NCBI GenBank assembly: GCA_019155185.1 | Contig: CM032795.1 | Coordinates: 21,273,795-21,337,794, forward strand | DNA length: 64,000 bases | Reading direction: 5' to 3' | Source: Beaufortia kweichowensis | Taxonomy: Eukaryota > Chordata > Actinopteri > Cypriniformes > Gastromyzontidae | Shown: one piece after another, positions 24,550 to 35,470 of the stretch | Layout of the letters: each line of letters starts with the position of its first letter | Position numbering within the stretch: position 1 is the stretch's first letter | Position numbers and translations under genes: made by a program | Notes under the pieces: model-generated | Seen by the model: the letters and a program-made list of their open reading frames with translations, nothing else | Told to the model about the DNA's origin: nothing | The model's database searches: none

Positions 24550-26300
24550 ATTAAGGCCTTTGGAAATCAGGCTGAAGCACACCTCATCTGGCCTTTGGAA
24601 ATCAGGCTGTAGCAAAACACACCGTGCCATTGGAAATCAGGCTGTAGCAAAACACACCGTGCCATTGGAAATCAGGCTATAGCAAAACACACCGTGCCAT
24701 TGGAAATCAGGCTGAAGCAAAACACACCGGGCCATTGGAAATCAGGCTGAAGCAAAACACACCTCATCTGGCCTTTGGAAATCAGGCTGAAGCAAAACAC
24801 ACCTCATCTGGCCTTTGGAAATTAGGCTGAAGCACAACTCACTGGGCCTGTGGGGAAACAAAAAGCAGCAAAACTCACCAGGCCTTTGGAAATCAGGCTC
24901 AACACACCTCATCTGGCCTTTGGAAATCAGGCTCAACACACCTCATCTGGCCTTTGGAAATCAGGCTGAAGCACAACTCACCAGGCCTGTGGGGAAACAA
25001 AAAGCAGCAAAACTCACCAGGCCTTTGGAAATCAGGCTCAACACACCTCATCTGGCCTTCGGAAATCAGGCTGAAGCACAACTCACCAGGCCTGTGGGGA
25101 AACGAAAAGCAGCAAAACTCACCAGGCCTTTGGAAATCAGGCTCAACACACCTCATCTGGCCTTTGGAAATCAGGCTGAAGCACAACTCACCAGGCCTGT
25201 GGGGAAACAAAAAGCAGCAAAACTCACCAGGCCTTTGGAAATCAGGCTCAACACACCTCATCTGGCCTTTGGAAATCAGGCTGAAGCACACCTCATCTGG
25301 CCCTTGGAAATCAGGCTGAAGCACAACTCACTGGGCCTGTGGGGAAGCGAAAAGCAGCAAAACTCACCAGGCCTTTGGAAATCAGGGCTCAACACACCTC
25401 ATCTGGCCTTTGGAAATCAGGCTGAAGCACACCTCATCTGGCCTTTGGAAATCAGGCTGAAGCACAACTCACTGGGCCTGTGGGGAAACAAAAAGCAGCA
25501 AAACTCACCAGGCCTTTGGAAATCAGGCTCAACACACCTCATCTGGCCTTTGGAAATCAGGCTGAAGCACACCTCATCTGGCCCTTGGAAATCAGGCTGA
25601 AGCACACCTCATCTGGCCCTTGGAAATCAGGCTGAAGCACACCTCATCTGGCCTTTGGAAATCAGGCTGAAGCACAACTCACTGGGCCTGTGGGGAAACA
25701 AAAAGCAGCAAAACTCACCAGGCCTTTGGAAATCAGGCTCAACACACCTCATCTGGCCTTTGGAAATCAGGCTGAAGCACACCTCATCTGGCCTTTGGAA
25801 ATCAGGCTGAAGCACACCTCATCTGGCCCTTGGAAATCAGGCTGAAGCACACCTCATCTGGCCTTTGGAAATCAGGCTGAAGCACACCTCATCTGGCCTT
25901 TGGAAATCAGGCTGAAGCACAACTCACTGGGCCTATGGGGAAACAAAAAGCAGCAAAACTCACCAGGCCTTTGGAAATCAGGCTCAACACACCTCATCTG
26001 GCCTTTGGAAATCAGGCTGAAGTACAACTCACTGGGCCTGTGGGGAAACAAAAAGCAGCAAAACTCACCAGGCCTTTGGAAATCAGGCTCAACACACCTC
26101 ATCTGGCCTTTGGAAATCAGGCTGAAGCACACCTCATCTGGCCTTTGGAAATCAGGCTGAAGCACAACTCACTGGGCCTGTGGGGAAACAAAAAGCAGCA
26201 AAACTCACCAGGCCTTTGGAAATCAGGCTCAACACACCTCATCTGGCCTTTGGAAATCAGGCTGAAGCAAAACTCACACAGCCTGTGGAAATTAAACAGG
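24550..26300. repeat. 35-bp tandem array with higher-order structure
   Basis: About 1.7 kb of 34-36 bp units. Three kinds alternate: A (CCTTTGGAAATCAGGCTGAA...), B (CCTGTGGGGAAACAAAAAGC...) and C (CCTTTGGAAATCAGGCTCAA...). B units start at 24847, 24986, 25091, 25196, 25336, 25477, 25687, 25932, 26037 and 26177, so spacings are 139, 105, 105, 140, 141, 210, 245, 105 and 140, all multiples of 35 within one base. Because three units make 105 bp, frames stay open on both strands; the resulting 'proteins' are artefacts. On the minus strand each B unit reads CTGGTGAGTTTTGCTGC then TTTTTGTTTCCCCACAGG, which resembles a donor followed by an acceptor. Confidence 0.9.
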
Positions 26301-27597
26301 CAAAAACTCCCCAGGCATGTGCATGACACATCAAACACTCAAACACACATACCATGTAAAAGTGTTGTTTTCCTTTCATTCGCAGTGGATGAGTAAAGTT
26401 TAAATCCCACAGCAGTCAGATGAAGCCTTCAGCATTAACGATCCTCTCAGTAATCAAACAAACAAGCAAATGGACATGCAGATGACACAGAGCCTTTTAA
26501 ACCCACAAAGACAAATTACAATGTCCCGCCTCCCGCTTTCAGAACCAATCATTATCAGAGGCCACCTTTCAGCCAATGAGCTCTCAGTATCACTTTAGTG
26601 CGTCATCAAACATGTTCGTTGTAACAGGTGGAGAGAAACGTAACGTAAAATATCAATGAAATGCAGATTATGTATATAAATCGATATAAACGCGAGTGAA
26701 AAATATAATGAATAAATGATAAATGTGTGTTAACATGTAATATCTGGCGAATAGTTGAAGGAGATGTGTTGTTTACAGTCTGAACGTTACAGTCACGTCA
26801 TTTCATCAAAGCCATGCTTATGTGAACTAGTGTTGGGGTCTTCTAAATTATACTACTTGTCTTTGTGATCTTGCATACTAAAACATAATCATCATTTATC
26901 ATTTTATTTAGGTTTCTTAAATAAAACCTAAATAAATAAACGAAATGAGACACAGCTTCTATTTCTCTATGACTCTGGGTCTTCCGTACACGCGGTGGCG
27001 CTGTAGTTCCGTATATGTCTGCTACTTCCGCTCTGACGCCGCTGTAGTTCCGTATATGGCTGTGACATCCGCTCTGTCGGCGCTGTTGTTCGGGATAGTC
27101 TGTACTTGGCGGGAGTTCACCGGGTAAAAAAACCCATCTAAACCTAGTAACTAGTTAGTATTATACCATCACATCTATTATATCTATTTTCCTCCTCTTT
27201 TTTTTTTAGCCCTACTACAAGTTAAGCAGTATATAAATCCATAGTTGTCTCAATCTGTATAGCTGCGGTTAGTAAATTTACGTAATGTGCTTGAGGCCGT
27301 GATGTCGCGTGCTCTTAATGCGTGATTATTCTTGAAACAACTTTATTAAATCCCATATAGGTATTCAAGGGTTGAGTGGTTTTAACTGCATTAATTAAGT
27401 TAGTTTGTTGGTTTCTTATGTTAATAAATGGGAGAGTTCGTATACTAGCCGAGTGCGCGTGTGGCTCATTGTGCACGCGAATTCTACAGCACTGTATTCG
27501 CAATTTGGACATGTGAAATGTTCGTATATATCTAATGTCTACCCCAATTTCTTGTGCATCACAGCAAACTTTCTTAAGTACTTCTTATTTGAGCATT
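26301..27597. promoter_or_regulatory. srrt upstream region with a 41-bp direct repeat
   Basis: Covers the end of the tandem-array gap and the srrt promoter side. At 26999-27039 and 27040-27080 a 41-bp unit starting CGCTGTAGTTCCGTATATG is repeated, with a third partial copy from 27081. CGGTGGCGCTGT near 26992 resembles a CTCF core. A short minus-strand frame near 26377 (MKGKQHFYM, followed by GTATGTGTG) could be a first exon of a transcript running into the array, but this is unsupported. The srrt start site is probably between 27100 and 27590. Confidence 0.4.
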
Positions 27598-29920
27598 ATG
27601 GCTGACAGTGATGATGAGTACGACCGCCGGCGCAGAGACAAGTTTCGCCGGGAGAGGAGCGACTATGACCGGTCCCGGGAGAGAGAAGACCGGAGGAGGG
27701 ATGACTGGAATGACCGGTGGGGACAAGAGCCTGAAGAGACACACATTTGACTAAATATTGTAGTTTGGCATGCCCAATAAACCTTATTATAGGATTTTTC
27801 AAGGTCTTTAATTCAATTCACTATTAACAATTTGCATTGCTGCTGAGAAGCTGTACAGATAACATTTTAGTGCAGGGAAAAAAGACCAAAAAAGTGATAG
27901 AAAGAAAGGAAATGATTGAAAAAATATTTAATCAGTGAGCAAATAAACTATGGATTCAAGTCTGAAAGGACTTTATTGGCACAGAGTTCTTAAAGAGTAT
28001 GAGTATCTTGTATGTTTGGTATCTGTTTTTATGTTTTGTTTTTGTGGTTGTCGTTTACTGGCGGCCCTCGGCAAGAGAGTGGGACAGAGGCCGTGAGCGT
28101 CGCAGTCGTGGCGAATACCGTGACTACGACAGAGGCAGACGAGAGAGATTTTCCCCTCCGCGTCATGACATGAGCCCTCAACAGAAACGCATGAGGAGAG
28201 ACTGGTAAGATGTTTTCTGTGTATGAGCTGATGGGAAATGTGAAGGCTGTGTCCAAATAACATCATTTTTTTTCTCAGGGATGACCACGGAGGTGACCCT
28301 TACCATGGTGGCTATGATCTAGGTTACGGTGGTGGTGGACCGAGCTACGCCCCTCCTCAGCCGTGGGGTCATCCTGACATGCATCTAATGCAGCCCCATC
28401 ATGGAATCCCTATACAGGCCAGGTGAGGAAGATACTTCAGTTTTTTGTGTTATTCAATGTTGACAGACGTCTAAACATGGATTGAAATGACCTGTCTGTA
28501 AATGTCTTTTCAATCTTTGTTTCTTCCAGATTGGGAAACATCCATGATATGGATCTTGGTCCACCTCCTCCTGTGATGAAGACCTTTAAAGAGTTCCTGC
28601 TGTCTCTAGACGACTCTGTTGATGAAACGGAGTCGGTCAAACGCTACAATGAGTACAAGATCGATTTTAGGCGTCAGCAGATGCAGGATTTCTTCCTAGC
28701 CCATAAAGAGGAAGAGTGGTATGTTATGTTGATAATGTTTCTACATTAATTCAAAAGATTTAGCATTTATGTTTCTCATGTATTTTGCCAATTTATCCAT
28801 TTTGCCATTAGTTTAATTTAGGATGACCTCATCAACATAGACTTTAACGGTAATCTGAGGTTATTCTCCATGTTCAGTTAAGGATGCACTAATGTTTTAA
28901 GAAAAATGTTTTATGTCAAATTTCACATCTTTGTTGAAATATTGGTGCATCTCTGCAATTTTTAATACAAATTATTTTATGCTGAAGAGAGTTTATCTCA
29001 ACGGCGATTGGTTGCTGCTTAACATTTATTACATTTCAGGTTTCATTTACAAATTAACATTCTTCTTCCCTCCATCACTACAAGGTATTGGAAGATGAAA
29101 AAAGCTCTTGGACCTGACACGGGATTCGCTGTTAGTCAGTCAGGGTTTGCACTGCGCACAATGCAGATGCCATTAGAATCAAAGTATCAGGGCTCTTAGT
29201 TAGACAGCCGAGCGTTCTGTATCCCAGCCAGCCTCCGCGGTCACGGATGGGCGTTTTATTTCTTTTCTGTAGTGTGTGATGCCTTTCTTCCCCTTTTTCT
29301 TTTTCATTTTTTGATATTTGGATCAATCCCCAAAAAACAGAAATTGTGTGTGTACGTGCACACACACCTTTGAGAAGACCGCTCTCAGTGTAAATGTGTT
29401 GTAATGCGGGGAATTCATCAGGTAAATTTAGTGCACACAACGAAGAATGTGTTTCACTGAACTGTTTAACCTTTTGTTGATTTAAGTTTTTTTCCCAAGT
29501 TTTTGTTTTCTACTTTGGTGGTGAGTGGAGTATCTTGTTACTGTACTGCACAACACGCTTTTACACACATGATGTGCACTTAAATTCAGCCGTCTGTTTA
29601 GTGTCATATTCTCCAGTGCAAAACCTAGTGAGGTGTCTTGCTGTCACAGTGAACCTTATGGGTTACTGACTTTTTATCAAACTACACGACTGTAATGAGC
29701 ACAATAATACCTTAACATGCTGCCTATGTAGACAGCTCACTAGGTTTTGAAACAACTGCGTGGGATAATGAGGTTCTATTACTACATAACATTAGATTAT
29801 CAGTTAATGGTGAAGCGTATAAATCTCAATAGAAATGCTATTGGTGGATGGTTGTTTTAAATTAAGTATCCTGAAAATGTTGCTAACTTACTGTTTTTTT
29901 CCACATCCACCCTTTCTGTC

Positions 29921-29953
<33 letters not shown>

Positions 29954-32900
29954 ATCAGGTTCCGTTCGAAGTACCACCCGGATGAGGCCAGCAGGCGTAA
30001 AGCAGAAGCACACAGCGCTCTGCAGAACAGACTTAATGTCTACATGTTTCTGATGGAGAACAACTGGTTCGAGTCCGTCTCTCTGGACATAGAGCGAGCT
30101 CCACAAATCACCAAGATTTTAGATGCCGGTATGGAGAATTGCATCTGTGTGCCAGTTTTACATCAACTTATTTGTGTAACAAAATGTCAGTTTTACCAAA
30201 AAAGGAAAAACCTCTAATTGAACTTACCAACCTTCTGTTTTCACTAGCTGTGATAAAGATGGAAGGAGGAGGTGAAAATGACCTGCGCATCCTAGATCAG
30301 CCCAACGAGGAAGAGGAGGAGAAGGAGCGGCTGTCATCTGGCGTGCCGGGGTCTGAACCTTCCAGACGAGATGAGCCCAGATCTGTGGATGCCGAGCGTA
30401 AACCCTCTGCTGAAAAAGACAAGGTTGGTAATGCATTAGATGTTTTATTGGTGAGGTGTTTGTCGTGATTTTCTTGTGGTGTGTGGATGATGTTCTGATA
30501 TCCTGATCTCTATTGTGTTTGTAGGGAGACGGTGGGGAGGAGGTCGAGAAGGACGCGGGTGCTTCTGCAGCAGGAAGTGAAGGAGAGGAAAAAGCCGAGA
30601 CCGAACCAGCTGCTCAACCAATTCCAGAACCTAAAAAGGTGAGCGTGTAGTCTGTGTTTTCCATATATTGTGACATGTTTATGTTGTCTGTTGTAGTGAA
30701 TCGATTCAGAACACTGACTTTACTGATTTGTTGTTTTAATGAAATATTCAGGTAATATTGCTGTTCATTTCAGTGCAAATCACTCTGTGTGACTCTCTGT
30801 TTCTCTCTAGCTGAGTAAGAAGAGGAAGAGGAAGCACAGCGGAGACAGTGAAGACGAAGCCAGCGCATCAGACAGCGAATCTGATTCAGACTCTGACTCA
30901 AACTCTCACTGCTCTGAGAAACCCCCCGAGAGAGAGAGAGAGCCCGATGAGGCAGAGGATAAAGAGGAAGAGGAGGAAGAAGAGGGAGAAGGTCAGTGCG
31001 TCTGTCTCTCTCACATATAAACAAAATGTGTTTGGTGGATAACCGTAATGATGACATGCTCAGCCCTGTTACTTGTCTCGTTCATCAGCTGATGTGAAGG
31101 AACGGACGGATGAGAAGCAGAAGGAAAGAGAAAAGGACAAGGAGAAGAAGCCCAAAGACGATCAGCCTCCGAGACCTCGGCCTCTTCACAGGACGTGTTC
31201 TCTCTTCATGAGGAGCATCGCTCCCACTATATCTAAAGCGGAGATTGTCGCTGTAAGTGTGTGCACCAGACACGATTATTAATGGAGATTATTGCTGTTA
31301 GTGTTGAAGTGTTAATGATGAATCTCTGATGTTTTACTGCAGCTCTGTCGACGCTATCCTGGATTTATGCGTGTGTGTTTGTCAGAACCGCAGCCAGAGC
31401 GCAGGTTAGAGATCGCCATCCATATTAGTTTCATCCGTGTGTATTTTTTTGGTCTATAACACACTTACAGAACACTATTCGTTTTGTAATGGCTTACAAA
31501 ATTGCATGTCCGAGTGAAGGTGTTCTTCAAACAGAACAAAAAATGGCCAAAGATGCACTAGAAAATGTATCTAAACATTTTTTGTGCTTCAGGTTTTTCA
31601 GGCGTTGCTGGGTGACTTTTGATAGAGGCGTGAACATCAAAGAGATCTGCTGGAACCTGCAGAACATTCGGGTGAGTTTCAGAAACACTTCAGAGACATT
31701 CAGAGATGCTCTGAACCTCGTCATCCTCTCATTCTCCTCTCCCGTGTCTCCTCGTCCAGCTGCGGGACTGTGAGTTGGCTCCCGGAGTCAATCGGGACTT
31801 GGCACGCCGCGTGCGTAACGTCAACGGAATCACTCAGCACAAGCAGGTGCTCCGTAATGACATCAAAATGGCTGCCAAATTGATCCATGCCCTGGACGAC
31901 AGGGAAAAGCTTTGGAGTCACAAATCACGAGGAGAGACGCCCACTTTGGAGGTATTCTCATTTATTCTGGACTGCGGTAGTCTTGAGGGTTCTCAACGTT
32001 AAGCTTTTAAAGTTGAATTTTGTTTTTCTCTTCGCTTATAGCTTCCTGCTCAGAACCCCATTCTAAAGAACATCACCGATTACCTCATCGAGGAAGTGAG
32101 CGCTGAGGAGGAGGAGCTTCTGGGGAGTGTGGGCGGAGCTGACTCTGAAGATGGAACTAAAGAGGGGAATCCCACCGAGATTACTGTGGAAAGAGATGAC
32201 AAACTTGTCAAGGTCTGTAAATTGCATTTTGCATAAAACCAATGCAAGAATAACAAGAATTAATTATAATTAATATTATAATTTAGAGAGGCTTAAAAAA
32301 TAACAGTCAAGTACATTTTTACCCAATTTCTCATTGTCAAGTAAAAAAATTAACTTTAGTAAATTACTTCAGTATAATATGTTTGCTGTAATTTAGTAAA
32401 AAATGACAGTAATGAGAATGAAATGGGAATGTTTCCAGGTGCTGGATCGTCTGCTCTTCTATCTGCGTATCGTGCACTCGATTGATTATTACAACACCTG
32501 CGAGTACCCGAGTGAGGATGAGATGCCCAACCGCTGCGGTATCATCCACGTGCGTGGACCAATCCCTCCCAACCGCATCTCTCACAGAGAGGGTGAGACA
32601 CGCTTTCACTAACAACCAGTGAAGATGCATGTGCAGAGCCAACTGTATGTCAGCCACTGCTGAGAAATTCAGGAGATATTGACTTTTTCTGTCTATTTGT
32701 AGTGGGGGACTGGCAGAAAACATTTGAAGAGAAATTGGCGCCCATGTTTAGCGTGAAGGAAACCTTGTCTGAAGATGAGGCTGGAAAAATGGGCCGCAAA
32801 GACCCGGAACAGGAAGTTGAAAAGTTTGTGCTGGCTAACACGCAGGAGTTGGGCAAAGATAAATGGCTTTGTCCTCTCAGTGGAAAGAAATTCAAGGTGT

Positions 32901-34105
32901 GTGATGATAAAATAAGTCTTAACATATAGTTGCATTTTTGTGTGCTCTCATAATTTTAATGATTCTGATGTGGTTTTAAAGCATTTGCACAGTGTCTTAG
33001 ACCCTACGGTGAATGTCAATTGTTTAAAACATCAATAAAAACTTAAACAATTCTCTCTCAAGGGTCCAGAGTTTGTGAGGAAGCACATTCTTAACAAACA
33101 TGGCGATAAGATTGAGGAAGTGAAGAAAGAGGTCGTGTTCTTCAACACCTTTCTGATGGATGCAAAAAGACCCTCCATCCCGAGATGAAGCCTCCACCCC
33201 CTCCAGGACCAGGACAGGGTAAGACACCTGTCATTTTTATTGATGGTTTATCATTAAATAAGCCATAACATTGTTATCAGGATTTTGTCATTAAAATAAA
33301 ATTAAACTTTCTCTCTGTGATTTAGGACTGCTGTCACCTGGAGCGCTTCCATTCCCACCTCAGGGTCCTCAAGGTTTAATGGGTTTTGGTCAGCCCAGGC
33401 CTCCAGTGATGGGCTACGGAGGTGTGTGTTTGTTCATGACATGGTTATTAGCAAAGACTGACATCTGTGAGCCATAATGCAATCTAAATTATAACAACTC
33501 TGCAATATTTTGCAAAAATAAAAAACGTGATAAATATACTCATTGCTCCCTTCTCCAGTAATACAAATACCAAATGCTTAGTTAGTTGTGTTTGTAGTGC
33601 TCACAAACATTTGTTGCATGTTTTAAAGCCTGTGTATGTTTGCATGCTTTGTGTAGTGTTTATATAGGTAAGAAATGATGTAACATTTAAAGGCTTTGAT
33701 GTTTTTCTCAGCACTGATTGTTAGTAGACACATTGTTGTGCTCTTGAAAGCGACATCATGACATTTTTACAACCATTTATCAGGTGGTCCACCTTATCCT
33801 CCTAACCAGTATGGTGGAGGCGGCAGAGGTAACTACGACAACTTTCGTGGACAAGGCGGCTACCCTGGCAAACCTAGAAACAGCCGGTGAGATGCTTGTA
33901 TTGTTTTATTTCATGCTATTTAATTTAATTCATTGGTCCACAAATACGAGTATTACAAGCTCTTTAAGAATATAAAAAGCAAAACGTTTGATTGTATGCG
34001 ATGGTAAACAGTTGCGTCTTTCTTTTCAGGATGATGCGCGGGGATCCTCGCAATATTATTGAATATCGTGATTTAGATGCTCCAGATGATGTGGACTTCT
34101 TTTAG
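27598..34105 (+). CDS. srrt: Serrate RNA effector homolog (ARS2), frame broken in exon 16
   Basis: Nuclear adaptor that links the cap-binding complex to microRNA processing, RNA decay and 3'-end processing. Nineteen exons: 27598-27716, 28076-28204, 28279-28422, 28530-28718, 29959-30128, 30248-30423, 30525-30638, 30811-30991, 31089-31252, 31343-31404, 31593-31671, 31760-31951, 32042-32212, 32439-32592, 32703-32896, 33063-33218, 33326-33421, 33784-33886, 34030-34105. Start [20 protein letters not shown] is diagnostic. In order: Arg-rich N-terminus, [20 protein letters not shown], acidic/charged linker, [47 protein letters not shown] (zinc-finger-like region), Gly-rich tail and [11 protein letters not shown] end. 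Phases agree through exon 15. Exon 16 is one base short: the frame reaches TGA at 33186-33188, after 787 codons, where homologs continue with PEMKP-type sequence. Exons 17-19 are intact in the expected frame, so an 889-residue protein would be normal. Polyadenylation signal at 34283. Confidence 0.93.
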
Positions 34106-35470
34106 AGCTCTGTTTTATTCTCTACATTTTAATCTTCTTTTTACGATTATCTCAGCATTTTCTTGTTAGGTTATGGTTGTGCATTCATTCCAGGATCTAC
34201 CCATCTCTGTCCACTAAGTGTTGTGTAATTGCGTACACTGTTATAGTGTGACTATGTGCTTTTGCTCTTTATTTTTGATTCCAATAAAACTTTCATTTGG
34301 ATGTCATTTGTGTAATGTATTTGTAAGATTTAGCTGTTTTACATTTACATTTAGGCATTTATCTGATGCTTTTATCTAAAGCGACTTACAAATATTGTTT
34401 TAAATCTGTCCTCTTTAAGAGTCTTCTGGGTTCAGTGCAGATTAAGATTATTAGTATTATAAGAAGTATTATTAGTATCTGTGGTTTGATTAGTTATCAT
34501 TCACATGTAAGGGCACGTGTCATAAATGACCTCTAATGGTTATGGTACTTACACAGCTCTACTTCACTATTTTTATATTGATACACATGTTAAAAAAGTA
34601 AATCTGAAAGAATTTAAACTTCTTAAAAAATACATAATAGCATCATATTTAAAATGATATTGTTTGGTGTTTTTGTTTATTTCTCTATAAGCCTATATAT
34701 AATCTTGTTTCTTATGCAATCATACGGTTTTCTCTGTTTTCTTAGCTTGTACTTTAGATGTGTTGAAACCATACACATTACAACTGTAGTGACTTTAAAT
34801 GGGATGTTCTGAAAGAATGTTTGAAATGGAGATGGATTGTAAACACAAGTCTGGATTTCTGAAAGGTCCACATTATTGTTTGTATACTAAAGAGTCGGAC
34901 ATTAATTAAGTCTCATATTCATAAATGGTATTATTTAATGATAAAATTGAATAAAAATAAGATGCTAAGCCATCATTTCAGATTTAGCAGAGTAAACTTA
35001 TATGTTAAGAGTCACAAGGGACTGGATTGCAAGTTATTGCAAATAAACAATTTTACAAAGAGTTCTTTGCTGCTTTATTTTTGTTTTACAAATCTTTAAA
35101 CAAACTGTAAATGTGGGTGGGACAATACCATAAGATTATCTCATATCATGGAATGTGGTGAGAAGTGCAGAATGATCATAAAAATCAGTTAATTGCCTTT
35201 GGAACACCCTAATTTATAGATGACCTAAACAAACATATTCATACCAAGATCCAATAGAGCTAATAATTTAAGCACAGGCAGCTAACAATTTACAGCAGAC
35301 AATCAAAGATTTTACCAGCAGAATCTTTACTAACGTCATCCGCAGACGTTTCAGTATCTCTTCCACCACACCTCCCAGGTAATCATTAAATCTGCTAACT
35401 ATCATTATACAACTAACACAACGCTTTCTCACTGCTCGATCTCTGTGAAGACGACAGGGTTTGGGGAATC
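34106..35470. other. srrt 3' flank and transporter upstream region
   Basis: Contains AATAAA at 34283-34288 for srrt and an antisense SINE-tail fragment at 34338-34397 (CTTTTATCTAAAGCGACTTA). The remainder is AT-rich. Nothing gene-like is supported; the frame at 34677-34871 (-) has no family features. Confidence 0.5.

Noticed and set aside
24550..26300. CRISPR-like array
   Set aside because: Unit length looks right, but there are no unique spacers and the host is a vertebrate; it is a simple tandem array.
24815..26396. Long open frames on both strands over the 35-bp array (up to 261 residues)
   Set aside because: Three units make 105 bp, so any frame without a stop in one period stays open. 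The proteins are pure repeats, appear on both strands, and have no start context or homology.
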